Assembly: GCA_947034885.2 (NCBI GenBank) | Contig: OX344750.2 | Span: 33,962,821 to 34,026,820 of the forward strand | Direction of reading: 5' to 3' | From: Thuidium tamariscinum | Taxonomy: Eukaryota > Streptophyta > Bryopsida > Hypnales > Thuidiaceae | Length of the DNA: 64,000 bases | In this document: one piece after another, positions 48,944 to 61,779 of the stretch | Layout of the letters: each line of letters opens with the position of its first letter | Position numbering within the stretch: position 1 is the first letter of the stretch | Translations under genes and position numbers: made by a program | Notes under the pieces: generated by a model | The model's database searches: none | What the model saw: only the letters and a program-made list of their open reading frames with translations | Told to the model about the DNA's origin: nothing

Positions 48944-51900
48944 TCACATGCGAAGAAGAATCTCCGGCCACACAATCATGCACCCTTCGGCATCCTTAAT
49001 TGTTTTCTCCTTGACGTGATCCTTCCAACCCGATGGAAACGGACAGGACTGTGCTCCACCATTCGCACTGCAGGAGGTCACTTTAATCGTACACCAACCC
49101 TTCGGGACTATTTTCTTGCAAATTTAGAACCAGTGAACCCCATGAGGACGCACTCACCAACATTGACTTCCTCTCCTTCTACGTTTACCACCATCTTCAT
49201 TGCATCACCACATTCCATGCTCTGCACAGGAATATATATATCTCACGGTTCAGTTATGAAGCTATTTACTCCGCAATAATCATTGAAAACCTAACTCCTA
49301 TTCTTCAGATAGACGTCAAAGGAATACCATGGTTTCTATCGATCATGTCAGTACTCCTGTATTTTCAAACCTACTGTGACTACATTTCATTACTGAAAAT
49401 CATGTAAGTGATAAAACGGGAAAATAGGGAATCCCTTAGTCATGTCAAGCATTCAACCAGCCATGCCGTTCACTGCTGAAGGATCCTTCATTACGATATT
49501 TGAGATGGAAACTAGACGGCCACCTCGGCACGTGATGAAACACAGCAAGAAATTTGGCTATGGAGCATAGATCATGGATCAGAAATCTCGAGAACGTCTG
49601 AGTCCACAAACTGAAATCCTCCTTAGTCATGAATATGGAACATACTCCACATAGAAATCACCGAAGTGCTTTTCTTATGGACATCGAAAGCAAGCACAGA
49701 AGTCCACAGTCGTGAAAACCTTAAAGAGCGATCCAGAATTCTCATGAGCGCTTCCTGATCATCAAATTGTTATGACATAACAATAGCAAGAGACGCTGAT
49801 GTGCGGCAACTACCAGCAACCACACCTCTCACAAATGTGTGCATTTGAGTGACATAAATATTTTTATCATAACCGTCTTGGAGCATTGCCTCTTGTCTTC
49901 ACTTACAACAGGACATTCTGAATATGCATACCTATGCACTCACGACTGTAAAACATGAATCAACACGAAGTCGTTCTTTCTCTTACCTCACAAGTATTTA
50001 CGTCAAATATTTCTTTCAGTGCAGTTCGGCCTAGCCTAGTGCGTGTCGAATTTGGCGGTGTCAACTTTTGAAATTCTTTTCCACGCTTCCAATTCACAGT
50101 TACGTCCGCGAAATTCTCACCGAGCCCTGACAACAAGGATGCTTTCTGTCCAAGAACTGAAGATGGTGCCGCATTCTGTTTTGTAGCCTGCGATGCTGGC
50201 AAAGTCCACCAGAAACCGTTAATTACCAGGATAATAAAACAGAAAAGAGCATTCCCATTAGCGGCTCTCCCCTTAAAAAGTAACATCATCGCATTTCACT
50301 AGTTACCTCGCCGGATGTCTTCGACGTTTCCCTTCCCATCAGTGACGTCCAGTCTCACCTCGGTGAATTTCCCCATCGAGTCCCCCTGAATCTGTACATT
50401 CATTTTCGTCAAGAACAGTTCTATCGCAACTGCTACTGGTCAAGAATTGCTCCTGTGCAGCACAATGTACCTGCGTTGCAGGCGCAAGCAGATGGCTTCC
50501 CATGCATGCGCTGGTTCTTCGAAATTTCTTTCACAGACTAAACGCTACTACTTTGATGTGTTCTCCATGTTTTACACGTACAAAACCCGCTACGGCTTTT
50601 CCCTCGCTATTAATTCAGAGTCCATCAAGCCAATAACATGAAACGTTTGTTCACAAGCAACTCCATGAGTTCTCTTAGAAGAAAACATTACCTTCTTCGA
50701 ATTTTCAAGCCACTCCAATTGACGTCGCAGGATTTTTATTTGATTGTCCGTACTCTCTTCCTCTGCGGACACACAGTCTTCCAGAAGCGGCAACTGCTTC
50801 TTCATTTTTGCAGAATTTCCAGACTCCCTTCCCTACGATTTCCAAAATTTTCAATGACTAAAACTTGGAAACAAAAAAAGGGACCGAAGCAGTTAACCTT
50901 CCAGAACTAAGGAATATTAAAACTCACCCTCGTTTTACGTGACCCACATGCCAACGCTGTCTCCTGTGATTGCTTTGCAAATCCGGGTTCATCCTCTTCA
51001 ATAGTATCGACATCAATTTCCTTTCCACTTGCAACCTAAATTGTACATGTCCAGGGCAGCACATGTCAGAGATTTCCGAACAACATTTCAGGAAGTTATG
51101 GAAACATACCAATTCATGCTGAGCCCCCCCCCAAAAGGGCTGCATCTCACTGTTTTGTCAACGAACCCCTCCAGTTTCACTATGTCATCGACCTGCTCCG
51201 CAATTTCGACTTGAAATTTCCCTGCTTTCAAATTCGACGTCGATACATGCTTGAGGTCGGCAATGCCTTCACTCATTTTCTTGATCTTTTTCCAGTGAGT
51301 CTCTCTTACGTCTTGCACTCTCTTACGTCTTGCACTTGTACTTGAGTTGCATTTTTCGATTGCGCATGAACTTAGTAGCTGACTTCTCAAACATCTCTCT
51401 GTCTTTGTGAGAAAACCCTTCGAACTCCCACTCCTTTTCTAAGGCATGCCACATACTGTCGACCACATTCCGTGGATGATGATTTATGTTGTCCATACTT
51501 GGGTCGAGACGGCTGCACTGCCCACGGATTGCTGCTTTCCACATCTGCCTATGAATGCCTCTTGGTTTGCTCGTACCGTCCACTGAAATGACGTACGGTG
51601 ACTTCTTCAATGCCTTCCGATTGTTGGTTAACGTCCGTGCCCTCTGCCATCGCCAACGGTTTAGTCTACGTGTTCGTAGAGCTCTTTGCTCAGGAGTGGC
51701 ATCCTCAAGCAGAGGGAAATCTTCCTGAGAGTCCGAATCCTCACCCGCGCTGGTCCTCGTCATTTCCGACTTCTTGTTGCGCTTAGCTTTCGCAAGGTGG
51801 AACGCTGATTCTTTCCACGTTCCGCCGGGAGCACTATCTTCAATTCCCATCGACGGGAAACCCACTGCCTCTTCTCCGAAAAAGTGCAGCAAACCTGATG

Positions 51901-52174
51901 ATGACCCGACCAATGAAGTCGTCGCTTGCATGAACGCACGCATGACTATTTCTTGAAGTTTTGTATTCGATTGGGAAGAACCAGGACTAGTTCCTTCTCC
52001 TCCGCCAACAGGAAATCCTACTGCACCGGAAATCATGGGAGTTGACCCCGTCACGTCAGTTAATCTTGGATGGCTTGTGCTCACTTGTAATGGATTCCGT
52101 GACTTATTGAAAAAGTTCGATTGAGAAGAAGCATCAGAGCTCGAGTCAGTGGTTCCTTGCACTCCATGCTCCAT
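48944..52174 (-). CDS. TnpA/TNP1-like protein of CACTA element
   Basis: The first exon (52174 to about 51327) is open for 280 codons: a Ser/Gly-rich start, the acidic/basic stretch EDSDSQEDFPLLEDATPEQ, then ISVDGTSKPRGIHRQMWKAA and HPRNVVDSMWHALEKEWEFEG, which resembles the plant En/Spm-family Transposase_24 region. Further exon-like blocks follow: WKKIKKMSEGIADLKH (about 51300-51140), VASGKEIDVDTIEEDE (about 51040-50937), a coiled coil QIKILRRQLEWLENSKK (about 50820-50692), QKASLLSGLGENFADV (about 50265-49987), MECGDAMKMVVNVEGEEVNV (about 49220-49153), and finally DAEGCMIVWPEILLRM with the stop at 48946-48944. The last block fits the C-terminal signature of TNP1/En/Spm proteins. It probably binds subterminal repeats and partners the transposase. 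Several exon borders are unsure; a 17-bp tandem duplication sits at the first donor. Confidence 0.6.
51303..51336. repeat. 17-bp tandem duplication at exon end
   Basis: CTCTTACGTCTTGCACT occurs twice in direct succession. Each copy contains a potential minus-strand donor (GAC|GTAAGA), so it duplicates the splice site of the first TnpA-like exon. The length is not a multiple of three. Confidence 0.8.
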
Positions 52175-53345
52175 GATTGGAGTCCTTCATCAATCATTCA
52201 TGAAAATCAGTACACAACAATTGACGTCACAATATAAAATGACATTGGAGAATCTCCGTGCAGTTCAAACTGATATTAAGACTCCTGTCACTTAGTACAG
52301 GTAACGTAGAAGCTCTCCGCGACAATCTCATGATTTAAGGAGACGGTGCAGTCTTTGAAAAATAACACTAGTACCAATCATGTCTGCCTCCTCCATCTAC
52401 TGAAATCATGCAAAGACAAACCTTGATTTAAGTTCTTTCAATGACACTCCGGTCACAGTTACGGACGTCACGCTCGACGGTAGCTTCTTTATGTCATAAA
52501 CAGTCTCAGTACACCTCCTCAAGATCTCACAACTCTCCGAAGTGTACGTCTTCAACAGAGCAACAACGCATGACTACTGCTTTTTCCCACACGGACCTCT
52601 GCGTATAGAAGGTAGTGAGGATAAGAAACAGAGAACTTGAACAATTCATCCTCATGTCTTGTCAACTGACCTTCACTTCATGAAGGAAGCATCGCCGTGT
52701 TTTTCCTCTCCGCTGTGAATAGACTTGTCCTGTTTCCATGCTCAGTTCCCATACATCATAGACGGCACCTTACCGTGTACGACGCTAATTATAGAGTTAG
52801 AATTAAATGCATGCCCGCCTGTCCATGGAAAGAGGTGGTGGAGAAATGCAAACTGTAGAGAACTTTCAACACGCTTGCAGATTCTTCTGCACTACATTCG
52901 CGTCTTTTCCTATAATGAATTCATGACTCGAGACCGATAATTTCCGAAAACAGTTGCTTCACTCTACTACCGTTTTTTAAGAAGCTTGCTTATATTCCAT
53001 AAGCTACGCTATCAGAATTTATCCAAACTTGACTACCTTTGGAACAAAATCCATAACAGGAAAATTATCTTTTTACTCTTGCACATGGAAAACAACCTGA
53101 ATTACTTCCTCATACCGAAATTTCAAGTAACAGTACTTTACATTCCACTTTCACAGATTCCTAGAAGTCAAGGTCGAAGGAGAAAACCGTGTAGATGATG
53201 GGGCTGGAAGTAAATCTTCTATCTAAGGCCACATCTACAGAAATGTCCGGGAATATGTACATGTCTACGTGTGCTTCAGTGCCACGTCCGTTAGCATTGC
53301 CACGTCTTTTCGTCCTCTTCGCTGAAAATCCTCATTAAAGACGGA
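52175..53345. promoter_or_regulatory. Shared intergenic region of divergent CACTA genes
   Basis: The TnpA-like gene starts at 52174 going left and the transposase start used here is 53346 going right. No conserved ORF lies between. Any promoter for either gene is therefore probably here; leader introns may also be present. I could not define TATA boxes with confidence. Confidence 0.45.
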
Positions 53346-56300
53346 ATGAAGAATGTACAGCCACAAGAGTCATTTCCATATCGCCAATTCTCTTCTCAAC
53401 TTCAGGTCTTCAGCACCTCCGTTTCCCGTAGTCTCATAAGTATGGCGCAATCTGTTCAAAACCCAGATACACAATCTCACTTGCTGTCAATGACACTCAA
53501 TGCTTTGGAACGCTCTCGAGCTGACCAACGGTTACTTGGAAGTTACAAATGTCCTTGCGTTATGTGCAAAGGTGGAGGGCGTTCGATTCTGAGGGAGACC
53601 ATCGATAGGCATCTCCGACAACATGGAAGAGATCCCATTCTTACGCACTCTATGATTGTAAGCTCCTACTTCACTATACTTCTACTGCTTTCAGATTTTA
53701 GTGAAATGGAATGATGGATGTACCCAATAGTATTAGGGTTTCGTTTTTGGAACACACGTCTCCCAGTTCTCTTCAAGGAACGCGCTTGACAGTCCACTCT
53801 ATAATTCATAAATACAAACGGGAAATCCTTTTACGTCAGACAATGAAAACTTGAAAACATTTTTGACCTACACTTTAAACACGTCTGTTTTATTTTGAAG
53901 CAGCATGGCACTTACGAAGGCATTGCTCTTGCCTTCTCAGACACCTATGACCTCCACGTATCACTGTTTAATTAGACATATTTCAATTTTTGCTTATTGG
54001 AATTTAATTACCTCTTAATGCACTTAATTATGCTAACAATATAAAACATTACTTACTGAAGACACTTTGCAGTCATTTACCTTTTCCTTAGTTCTCACTC
54101 TGTCCTCATACACTCTCTGAACCTGGTCTTCGTCTTTCAGTATGTTATATACTTCCGTTTGCAATGTGCTCTGAAGCAAAGATGACATCATTTCCGTACA
54201 AATTTACAGCCCGAAGACTCTGATAGCGACATGTCCGAAGGAGATAGTCTTCCTGAAAGAAGAACTGATGACAGGGAGGAAAGAAATGCTTCTCCTGAGG
54301 CAGAATTCGATCGAGGAATGGATTTCCAGCGCCTAACATCGGAATGGTTTCAGAGGATCGACGAGCGTAGAGAAGCCTTCCAAGGTAGCCCTGAAGATCA
54401 CGGAGAAGAGAATTACGTCGAGGAACAAGATCTTGCAGACGAAGGAGACCCGGACATGGACGAGTGGTTACAACGTACGCAGGTACCATTATACCACGGT
54501 TCTAAGATTTCCACACTTGCTTGTGTGCTTGTCCTCATGAATTTAGCGCACCTGCACAACGTCAGTAATTCATTCATGGATGAATTGCTATCTTTCATGA
54601 CATTAGATGTGCTTCCCATATCAAATGGATTACCTAAAACTCGACAGGAAGCTCGAAGATACATTGACCGCTTGGGGCTATCTTTCAATGTCATTCATTG
54701 CTGTCGAAATGGATGCACTCTCTTTTGGAAAGATAGAGCTAACCTACTGGAATGCCCAAAGTGCCACTTGTCTAGATATGTGTCTGGTAGCAATAGTGTT
54801 CCTGTCAAGGTCCTTCGTCATTTTCCCCTTATCCCGAGGTTGCTACGAATGTACCGTTGTTGAGATATTGCGTCGTTGATGAGATGGCATGAAAAAAATC
54901 CTTCCTCTGATGGAAAAATGCGATCACCTCTAGATAGCCCTGTATGGAAGAAAGTTGAGGAAATTGATTCATCATTTTATCATAACTCCCGGAATATTAA
55001 GCTAGGATTGGCCCTTGACGGTATGAATCCATTTGCTGATATGTCTACTAGACATTCAACTTGGCCAATTCTATTGTTGAATTACAATTTGCCCGGGTGG
55101 ATGGTCACAAAACGTTTTTTCATCATGCTATCCCTTATAATACCGGGCAAAGAGTCTGTGAAATCAGTCAACGTTGATGTATTTTTAGAACTTCTTTTGG
55201 ATGAGTTGCTCCAATTATGGGATGGAGTTCCTGCTATAGACATGTCTGAGAGCCCGCATCCTAAAAGATTCACATTGAGAGCAATGCTTCTATGGACCAT
55301 CCATGACTACCCGGGTTACGGCTTAATATCAGGATGTGCTACTAAAGGATATCAAGGCTGCCCCATTTGTGGTCCTAATGCAGAGTCACGATACTCGAAG
55401 AGTCTGAGGAAAAATTTGTTCCTAGGTCATCGGCGATATCTACCAGGTGGCCATCCTTTTAGATTTATGACTCAAGCATTTAATGGAAAAGAAGAACATC
55501 GCCAAAAACCTCCGAGAGTTTCTGGAGCCCAACATAGAAGAAGGGAAGAAGCTAGAGAAAGATGGCTTGCTGCTGGAGGAGTTCCTGGATCTGAAAGTGA
55601 CCCAGTTCGAAGACATGGAGTAAAAAGAAACTCCATACTATTCAAACTTCCATACTGGGAGGTAAGTTACTTTTTCACCTATATTAATGTGGTATCAGTT
55701 CTTAAGCTATGAGTTCATTAATGATAAGAAACTGCTTCTGTGAGAGCAGAATGTAATTTTGAAACTGTCCTTGTGAGAAAGGAGCTTAGAATTGTGCACT
55801 TTCCTCGTGATGCCTCTCCCCCAAGTTTGTGAATTTCTTTCAATTGTTTGATTCTCATATTGGTTTGTTTTTTCCAGAAATTATTGATCAGACATACTCT
55901 AGATACTATGCATGTTGAAAAAAATATTGAAGAGAATTTGGTAAAAACAGTGTTCGGGATGAAAGATGGCCCTGGTGTTCGAGAGGACATGAGAGAAGCG
56001 GGTTGCAAACAGAGGTTGCACTTACGTCCAGCTGAGCCAGCGGAGAGCGGTTTTTATGTGCCTACAGCTCTGTATATTTTGTCTGAGGAAGGGAAAAAAA
56101 TATTCATGGAGAGGTTATCCAATTTGAAGTCACCAACGGGGTACATGTCAAATATGAAAACACGAATATTTCTTGATGGAACACTTCACGGTCTGAAGAG
56201 TCATGACTATCATGTACTTATGCAACAGGTTTTCCCTGTATGTATCAGTGGCCTCCTTCCCCCTCGAGTTGAGAGAGCTATAATGCAACTAAGTTCAATT

Positions 56301-57883
56301 TTCAAAAAATTGTGTTCAAAATCCGTAGACCCAGCCTTCATGGATGAATTCATGGAAGAAGTGGCCTTCACTCTTTGCTTATTAGAACGTGAATTCCCTC
56401 CATCATTTTTTGACCCCATGACCCATTTGGTAGTACATTTGGCAGAAGAATTGTACTTGTGTGGTCCTGTGCAGAACCGTTGGATGTACCCTTTAGAGAG
56501 ATATATGAAGTATTTGAAATCATATGTTCGGAATAAGGCTAGACCAGAGGGATGTATGGCCACAGGAAATGCAATGGAAGTTGGTTTGGGACTTTGCACT
56601 GAGTACATTCTAGAGTGCGAGTCAACTCGTCAGAGAGTTTGGGATGCCAAAGAGGAACCAGGAGACAATGGGGAGGTTACTTGTTCTGCATTCACTCGAA
56701 GAACTCTCTCACAAGAAGAATGCTCCTGGGCACATTCATGCGTTCTTAGTAATTCCAGTTGCCTCGAAGATTTGAGGAAGTGAGTTATGGGAAGGGGGAA
56801 ACCTTCTATCTGATTATTTATGTAAGAAATAACAATTGGGTTTGTATATTTGAGAGCTCTCTAGAATTGTATGTGTGACTTTGACCTTCTTAATGTGCTT
56901 GTATTATTTGTGTATTCACATACTTCCTTTGGTTTTAATGCACTGATAAGTGTTTGTTGTTGTATTGGAACAGGACTCACGCAGACCTGTTAGCAGAGGT
57001 TGTGAGAAGGAGACATGCATACAAAATGGGAATTCATCCCAGACATAGAAGGCGCCTCCAGTACCCATTGAAGTTGCAATTAGTAGTGGATTTCCCGCAG
57101 TGGTTGGAGCAGTTTGTTCAAGGGGGAGAAATGAATGTCGAGGATGATGTTGTTGACTTATCAGTGCCACCAAGTGTGAGAGTTCGGTCATTCAAATCCA
57201 TGCAAGCATACGGCATGCACTTTCGTACCCTGCCATGTGAAACTAGATTAGTAACGGCTGACAGTGGGGTGACCGTGACTTGTGAAACCATTCAACAGAG
57301 TGGTCGTGTAGATAGAAATCCTGTAGTTGGTTCTGTCACGTACTATAGGAACATAATGGAGATTCTTGAATTGGACTATGGGCGCCTTAAACCTATTGTT
57401 TTGCTTTGCGACTGGGTCGAACCAATAACAAGAGGGACAACACCATGCATGAAAGAAGACAAGTATGGTTACACATCTGTGAAACTGAACAGACTCATGC
57501 GTAGATCATCCAATTCTCTCGTTTTTCCCTTGCAGGTGTCTCAAATTTTCTTCTGCCACAATTTCCATGACGAAGGGTGGTCTGCAGTACTTCATGCGAA
57601 TTCAAGGTTAGCCAGGGTTTCCTATTTACAAAGTGGGAATTGTGCCATATCGTCTTTTGACTTACATGGAAATGGTTCATTGCATCGGATACTTGAAGAG
57701 GACGACATGGACGAGGATGTCAACTTCAGTGTCGGCGATGTTGAGGGGGAGAGGGTAACAACTGATGACTTGGTTCGGGCTCAGCGAATTGTTGAAAATG
57801 AAGCTGAACGGATGGAGAACGAAGGTTCAGAGGATGACACTTTGCTGGAGTTTGAACCTAATGAAAGGAATGCGCACGATTAA
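53346..57883 (+). CDS. CACTA transposase (TNP2 type) with one in-frame stop
   Basis: Four exons with GT-AG borders and matching phase: 53346-53657, 54210-55661, 55878-56779, 56974-57883, 1191 codons plus stop. Exon 1 has a Cys-rich block CPCVMCKGGGRSILRETIDR with RHLRQHGRDP, like the transposase-associated zinc region. Exon 2 is the TNP2 core: RLGLSFNVIHCCRNGCTLFW, PKCHLSRY, LRHFPLIPRLLRMY, MRWHEK, LALDGMNPFADMS (catalytic-type Asp), NYNLPGWM, HDYPGYGLISG and CPICGPNAES. Exon 3 has LDTMHVEKNIEENL and then DUF4218 (HDYHVLMQQVFP to VRNKARPEGCMA, about residues 690-800). Exon 4 has DUF4216 (YGYTSVKLNRL, DEGWSAVLHAN) and an acidic tail. A TGA at 54861-54863 (codon 322) lies between MYRC and DIASLMRWHEK, which the family reads through as sense. 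The frame is otherwise intact, so it is a very recent pseudogene or uses readthrough. Confidence 0.87.
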
Positions 57884-58147
57884 TTTCGATAACCATGAGA
57901 TTACTTTTTGTTGTAAGGGTTCTGCTCTGTAGCACCTTCTTATTGTTGTTCTTTTGGTTTCTTAGGTAGTGATTGTTTTTTTCCTTCTCTAAAGGAATTT
58001 TTAATGTCACTACCAATCTAACTTGTGCATTTTATGTGAAGCATGTCACTGGCAATGACGTAAATGCCATCGAGCTTCTGAAATTCGGTGGAGAACTACT
58101 TTGAAAACAACGTAGCAGTCGCTTGATTGGAATTGACCGTGGATTGT

Positions 58148-58199
58148 GAAGAATAATACGCCTTTCTCTTTTTGAAGAATAATTCGCCTTTCTCTTTTT
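58148..58199. repeat. 26-bp tandem duplication
   Basis: Two adjacent copies of GAAGAATAATACGCCTTTCT-CTTTTT, differing at one base, just beyond the transposase 3' end. Confidence 0.85.
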
Positions 58200-59456
58200 G
58201 AAGTTAGTGTCGGTGCTGCAAGTGGTGTCGCCACGGAAGACTATGCTGGTGACTCGTTCGTTTCGACTTATTGCGATTCTCTCACCTTGAAAGAATAAGA
58301 GAGGGCAGGACGGATAAGGAAGTGAGTAGATGTGGTCAGCAGAACGCTTGAGGGAAGGTGCTGCTGAAAGAGTGGGCAATGAGTGGGATGAATGTAGTAG
58401 TTTGAAGGTCTGAAAGCGAAGTCCAAGAGGGTGGGAAATGATGCACGTGGATTTGTGATAGTCAGTGGTCGGGAGTAAGTAGGGGAGTTAATTTAGAAGA
58501 GGACTCACAGAGTTGGTTTGTTGATGTTAGCAATATTTAGCAGAGATAAGAGTTTATAGCACAGAAGCTTTCTACATAGAGTGATGTCGTCATTTGATTC
58601 AGAGGACCGTGGCTATCGTTGTATTCAGTCCCCAAGAATTTGGACAAAACGTTGGAAGTTCGATGTGGAAGCCGCATTTCAGGGAGGAGCAGGTTGACAA
58701 GTGGGAGTGCCAGGCAGATCTACTTCACTGGACCAGAAGCCGTGGAAATTGCACTCGTTTTGCCGCAGCAGGTATGCTTTGGGATCTAAATCCTAAAACA
58801 GAGCAATCCAAGGCTCTGCACTCACAGGTGCTCAATCTTTCATTTTCAAGTAGTTCCTTCGCAGTGTGATAATTAGATTGGAGTGCACTGTCTGTTGAGA
58901 GGTAATATCACGTCCTGCAGGAGGCGTCTGTTACTGTGTTTCTTCCTCGGATTCATAGCTTTTCCGGAGCACTGATTTTGAACTTCTCTAGTGAAGGTAC
59001 TTTTGTGAGTCGGCAATGTCTTCTAGAATTCCACCGATGACGTAATAGGAATTGGAATATATTTGTTGAAAGGAGTCGTCAGAAAACGTGAGTGAAAGTC
59101 GAATTGGAGAAATGGATGTCTCGGAACTTGGGTGAGTGGAATGAGGCTTCCCGTCTGCATGGAGTGAAGGAATTCTGGGATCCTTTTGTGCTTTTGCTTA
59201 ATCATGTGAAGTCCAGGTCTCTGCCATAGGTAGTAGTGAAGAACTCTTCAGGGGAAATTATGTTTTCGAGTACAGTGGAAGAGCTTGTGAGTGTCTCATT
59301 TTTGCAAGAGAGCTTGAATATGTAATGAGCAGTACTAGTTATGGGAATTGGTAAATGAAAATGTCATTTCCCTTGACGGCATGTGTCCTAGGTAAGTGAG
59401 TGCTTTAACATTTCTAGTTTTCAGAGAGAGTAGAAGCTATAGGGTGAAGCTTTAGT

Positions 59457-59484
59457 GAAAGATTTGGTGAGCACTAAATCTTTC
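59457..59484. repeat. 28-bp imperfect palindrome
   Basis: GAAAGATTT and AAATCTTTC arms enclose GGTGAGCACT, whose ends (GTG/CAC) also pair. A candidate binding site or hairpin in the right region of the CACTA element. Confidence 0.75.
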
Positions 59485-61563
59485 GTCATTTTCTTCCAAG
59501 AACTCATTGGAAGTGTCGAGTTATGGAAGTGGAAGTCCCCGCATTATGAAAATCGCTGAACATTTACTTGCGTTTAGCACATGCGAGGAATTCCTAATCA
59601 TAAAATTTGCCGTGACTCCTGCTGACCGTGCCACTTGTTGAACTCTTTTGACGTCAAGTTCATTTTACAGTGGAACCCACGTTTGAAGACAACGCTACTG
59701 CCCGCACAGGACTTCTGGTAGTGCACTGAATTCCTATTAGGTTTTCCCCACTTCGCCTGCAAGTAGAACCTGCGATTGACTACGTTTTCTTCCAAGAACT
59801 CACCGCATATTCGATGGTATGTGATCTGATGAGAATCCCATTGCTGTGCTGCGCAGAATAGCATTTTCAATGTTACTTGGAGAGCGGGACACTGTTGATT
59901 GTACTGTACAGCACCTGCGAAATGTATGGTTGTTTGACGTTAGAATAATGAGCACGGCAGAGTGGTTTCACAGTAGCAGTGACTGTGGGTCCTTGAAATG
60001 TTTTTTGTTTCCACCTTTGCAGCTTAACTACTGTACATAGTGATGGAATTCAGTCAGTCGTGAAGATGGTGACCTCGAAGACGGCAGCAGGGAATGGTGG
60101 GGGAATGTTACAAGAATTCAAGTCCGCAAATTACAGGAAAGGTAGTCATGTGTAGTGTCTGTTGTGTTGTATATTTGAATTCTCTTACTAAGGTAGTTAT
60201 CAGATTTGTTACTCTCATAGGTAGGTCTTCAAGGAAACTTCGAAAGCACTACCCACACGCTTTATTGTGTGTACTGTTTATAGACAGATGGCAAGATTGT
60301 TTCCCTTCACTGTTTTTCTATGAGTAATGGCGGTGGTACTTCATGTGGAATTTCCCATTGATGTTTGCCATCGTCGTAAGTTTTTATGACTAGCAAAGGA
60401 TGTGTGTGAAGTGCAGAAATTAGTAATCTATGTTCAGGAAACACGCATCATAGGTGGGCAATTGGAAGACAAAGCAGATCGGTGAGTAGGAGCGCTTGAA
60501 GTTTTCTGAGGATTCAATTTCAGTTGAGAACATCTGTACAGTAAGTCATTGAACTTTGCAACAGTCATTGCTTCTTTTAAACACGCATGCATGCCTATCT
60601 AGTATTGTAGTGCACATTTTCGAGGAACCCACTGTAGAAGAGCATGTGTATAAACTTTGTAAATGATAGAGTCCAATGTTTGGCATTGGTGAATTGACTT
60701 AGGTTGAGGGGCTGAAAACGTGAACACATGAGGAGAACTTGTCATTTCAGGAGAGCCGAATCTGTAGTAAGGTAGGTGCACCCAAAAGCGCCAATTTCTC
60801 TACTGTGCCTAGTTCGTGTTATTATGTTGTTCAAATGTTTTTACACTCTTGTTGGTGAGTGAAAGCATGTTCCAACGCACCAAAGAACAGTGGATTTGGA
60901 TACCGTATGCAAAAGTTATTAACAGTCAAAGTGTGTTTCTGAAAGCGCCATCTAAAGTCTGGGTGCATGACTGATTTTGAAAATCTATGCACATTGTACA
61001 GAGCGCTTTAAGGTTAGGAGCCATTTTGGTGTATCTACCTTACAGGAGATATTGAGAAGGGTCTGAAGCTGCGGACGTGTTTTTTTTTGGCAGTGATATT
61101 TATGCGTAGCAGGTACACGTTAGAGAACCACATCATGAAATTTTTGTAGCAGTCATCTGGGTTCATGAGAACAAAAAAGAGGTAGCAGAGTTTTGAGGTG
61201 CATCTGTGATGCAAGTCCGTAGCAGAGTGTCAGTTTCAGTGGAGCCAGTGATCTGTGGAAATTCATGTGCCAGCTGTACATAATTGCTCCGTTTTTCAAT
61301 AAGAAGATTGAATAGCGAATGTAGAAAATGGCAGTGTCTATATTTGACAGGCTTGCAAAGAACTATGTAGTAACTGTAGTCATCCTCTGTGCAAAGGCGG
61401 ACCGTGGAAACAGGAAGGAATATCAAGAGCCATGTACTAATTTCCTCGAATAATATGTTATGCGAACGTCTCAGTTACTGAGGTGAATTGGAAATCCTAT
61501 AGCATCATAGCGTACGAGGTGTCGTATTATGTTTTGTCCGTCACCAATACAGATCTGGGTGGA

Positions 61564-61777
61564 TTGGCCCCCTCGCTCGGCCTTACCATGTTTTACCAAA
61601 GGTGCAATCAAAACAAAAAAGCCCCCTAGTTTGGGCCGTGATCACCTTTACTTTCATCACCCCCTAGCTAATTTGTGGTCTCTGATCGCAAATATGAATT
61701 CAAAATTTGCAAAAAAAAATTCTGTGGAAAATAAAAAATTACAGTGTTTTACCCAAGTGGCCGAGTGAGGGGGTCAG
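61564..61777. mobile_element. Small TIR element nested in CACTA element
   Basis: Left terminus GGCCCCCTCGCTCGGCC and right terminus GGCCGAGTGAGGGGGTCA are inverted complements over about 17 bases with two mismatches. Length about 214 bp, non-coding, AT-rich interior. The target duplication is unclear. Partly similar text (G-run beside CCAATTAAAACGCTC) occurs near 11910 but is not a clear copy. Confidence 0.65.
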
Positions 61778-61779
61778 TT

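Larger units (their letters stand above)
57900..61560. other. Right non-coding region of CACTA element
   Basis: About 3.7 kb with no recognised gene. Open frames are short and do not resemble families. It holds a 26-bp tandem duplication, a 28-bp palindrome and many short recurrent words (GTGAGT, CTTTCGT, GGAATT), fitting the long non-coding subterminal region of CACTA elements. Confidence 0.5.

Noticed and set aside
59229-59237. GTAGTAGTG as the right end of the CACTA element
   Set aside because: Sequence inside it does not match the left end beyond CACTACTAC and there is no target duplication; the end at 62178 fits both.
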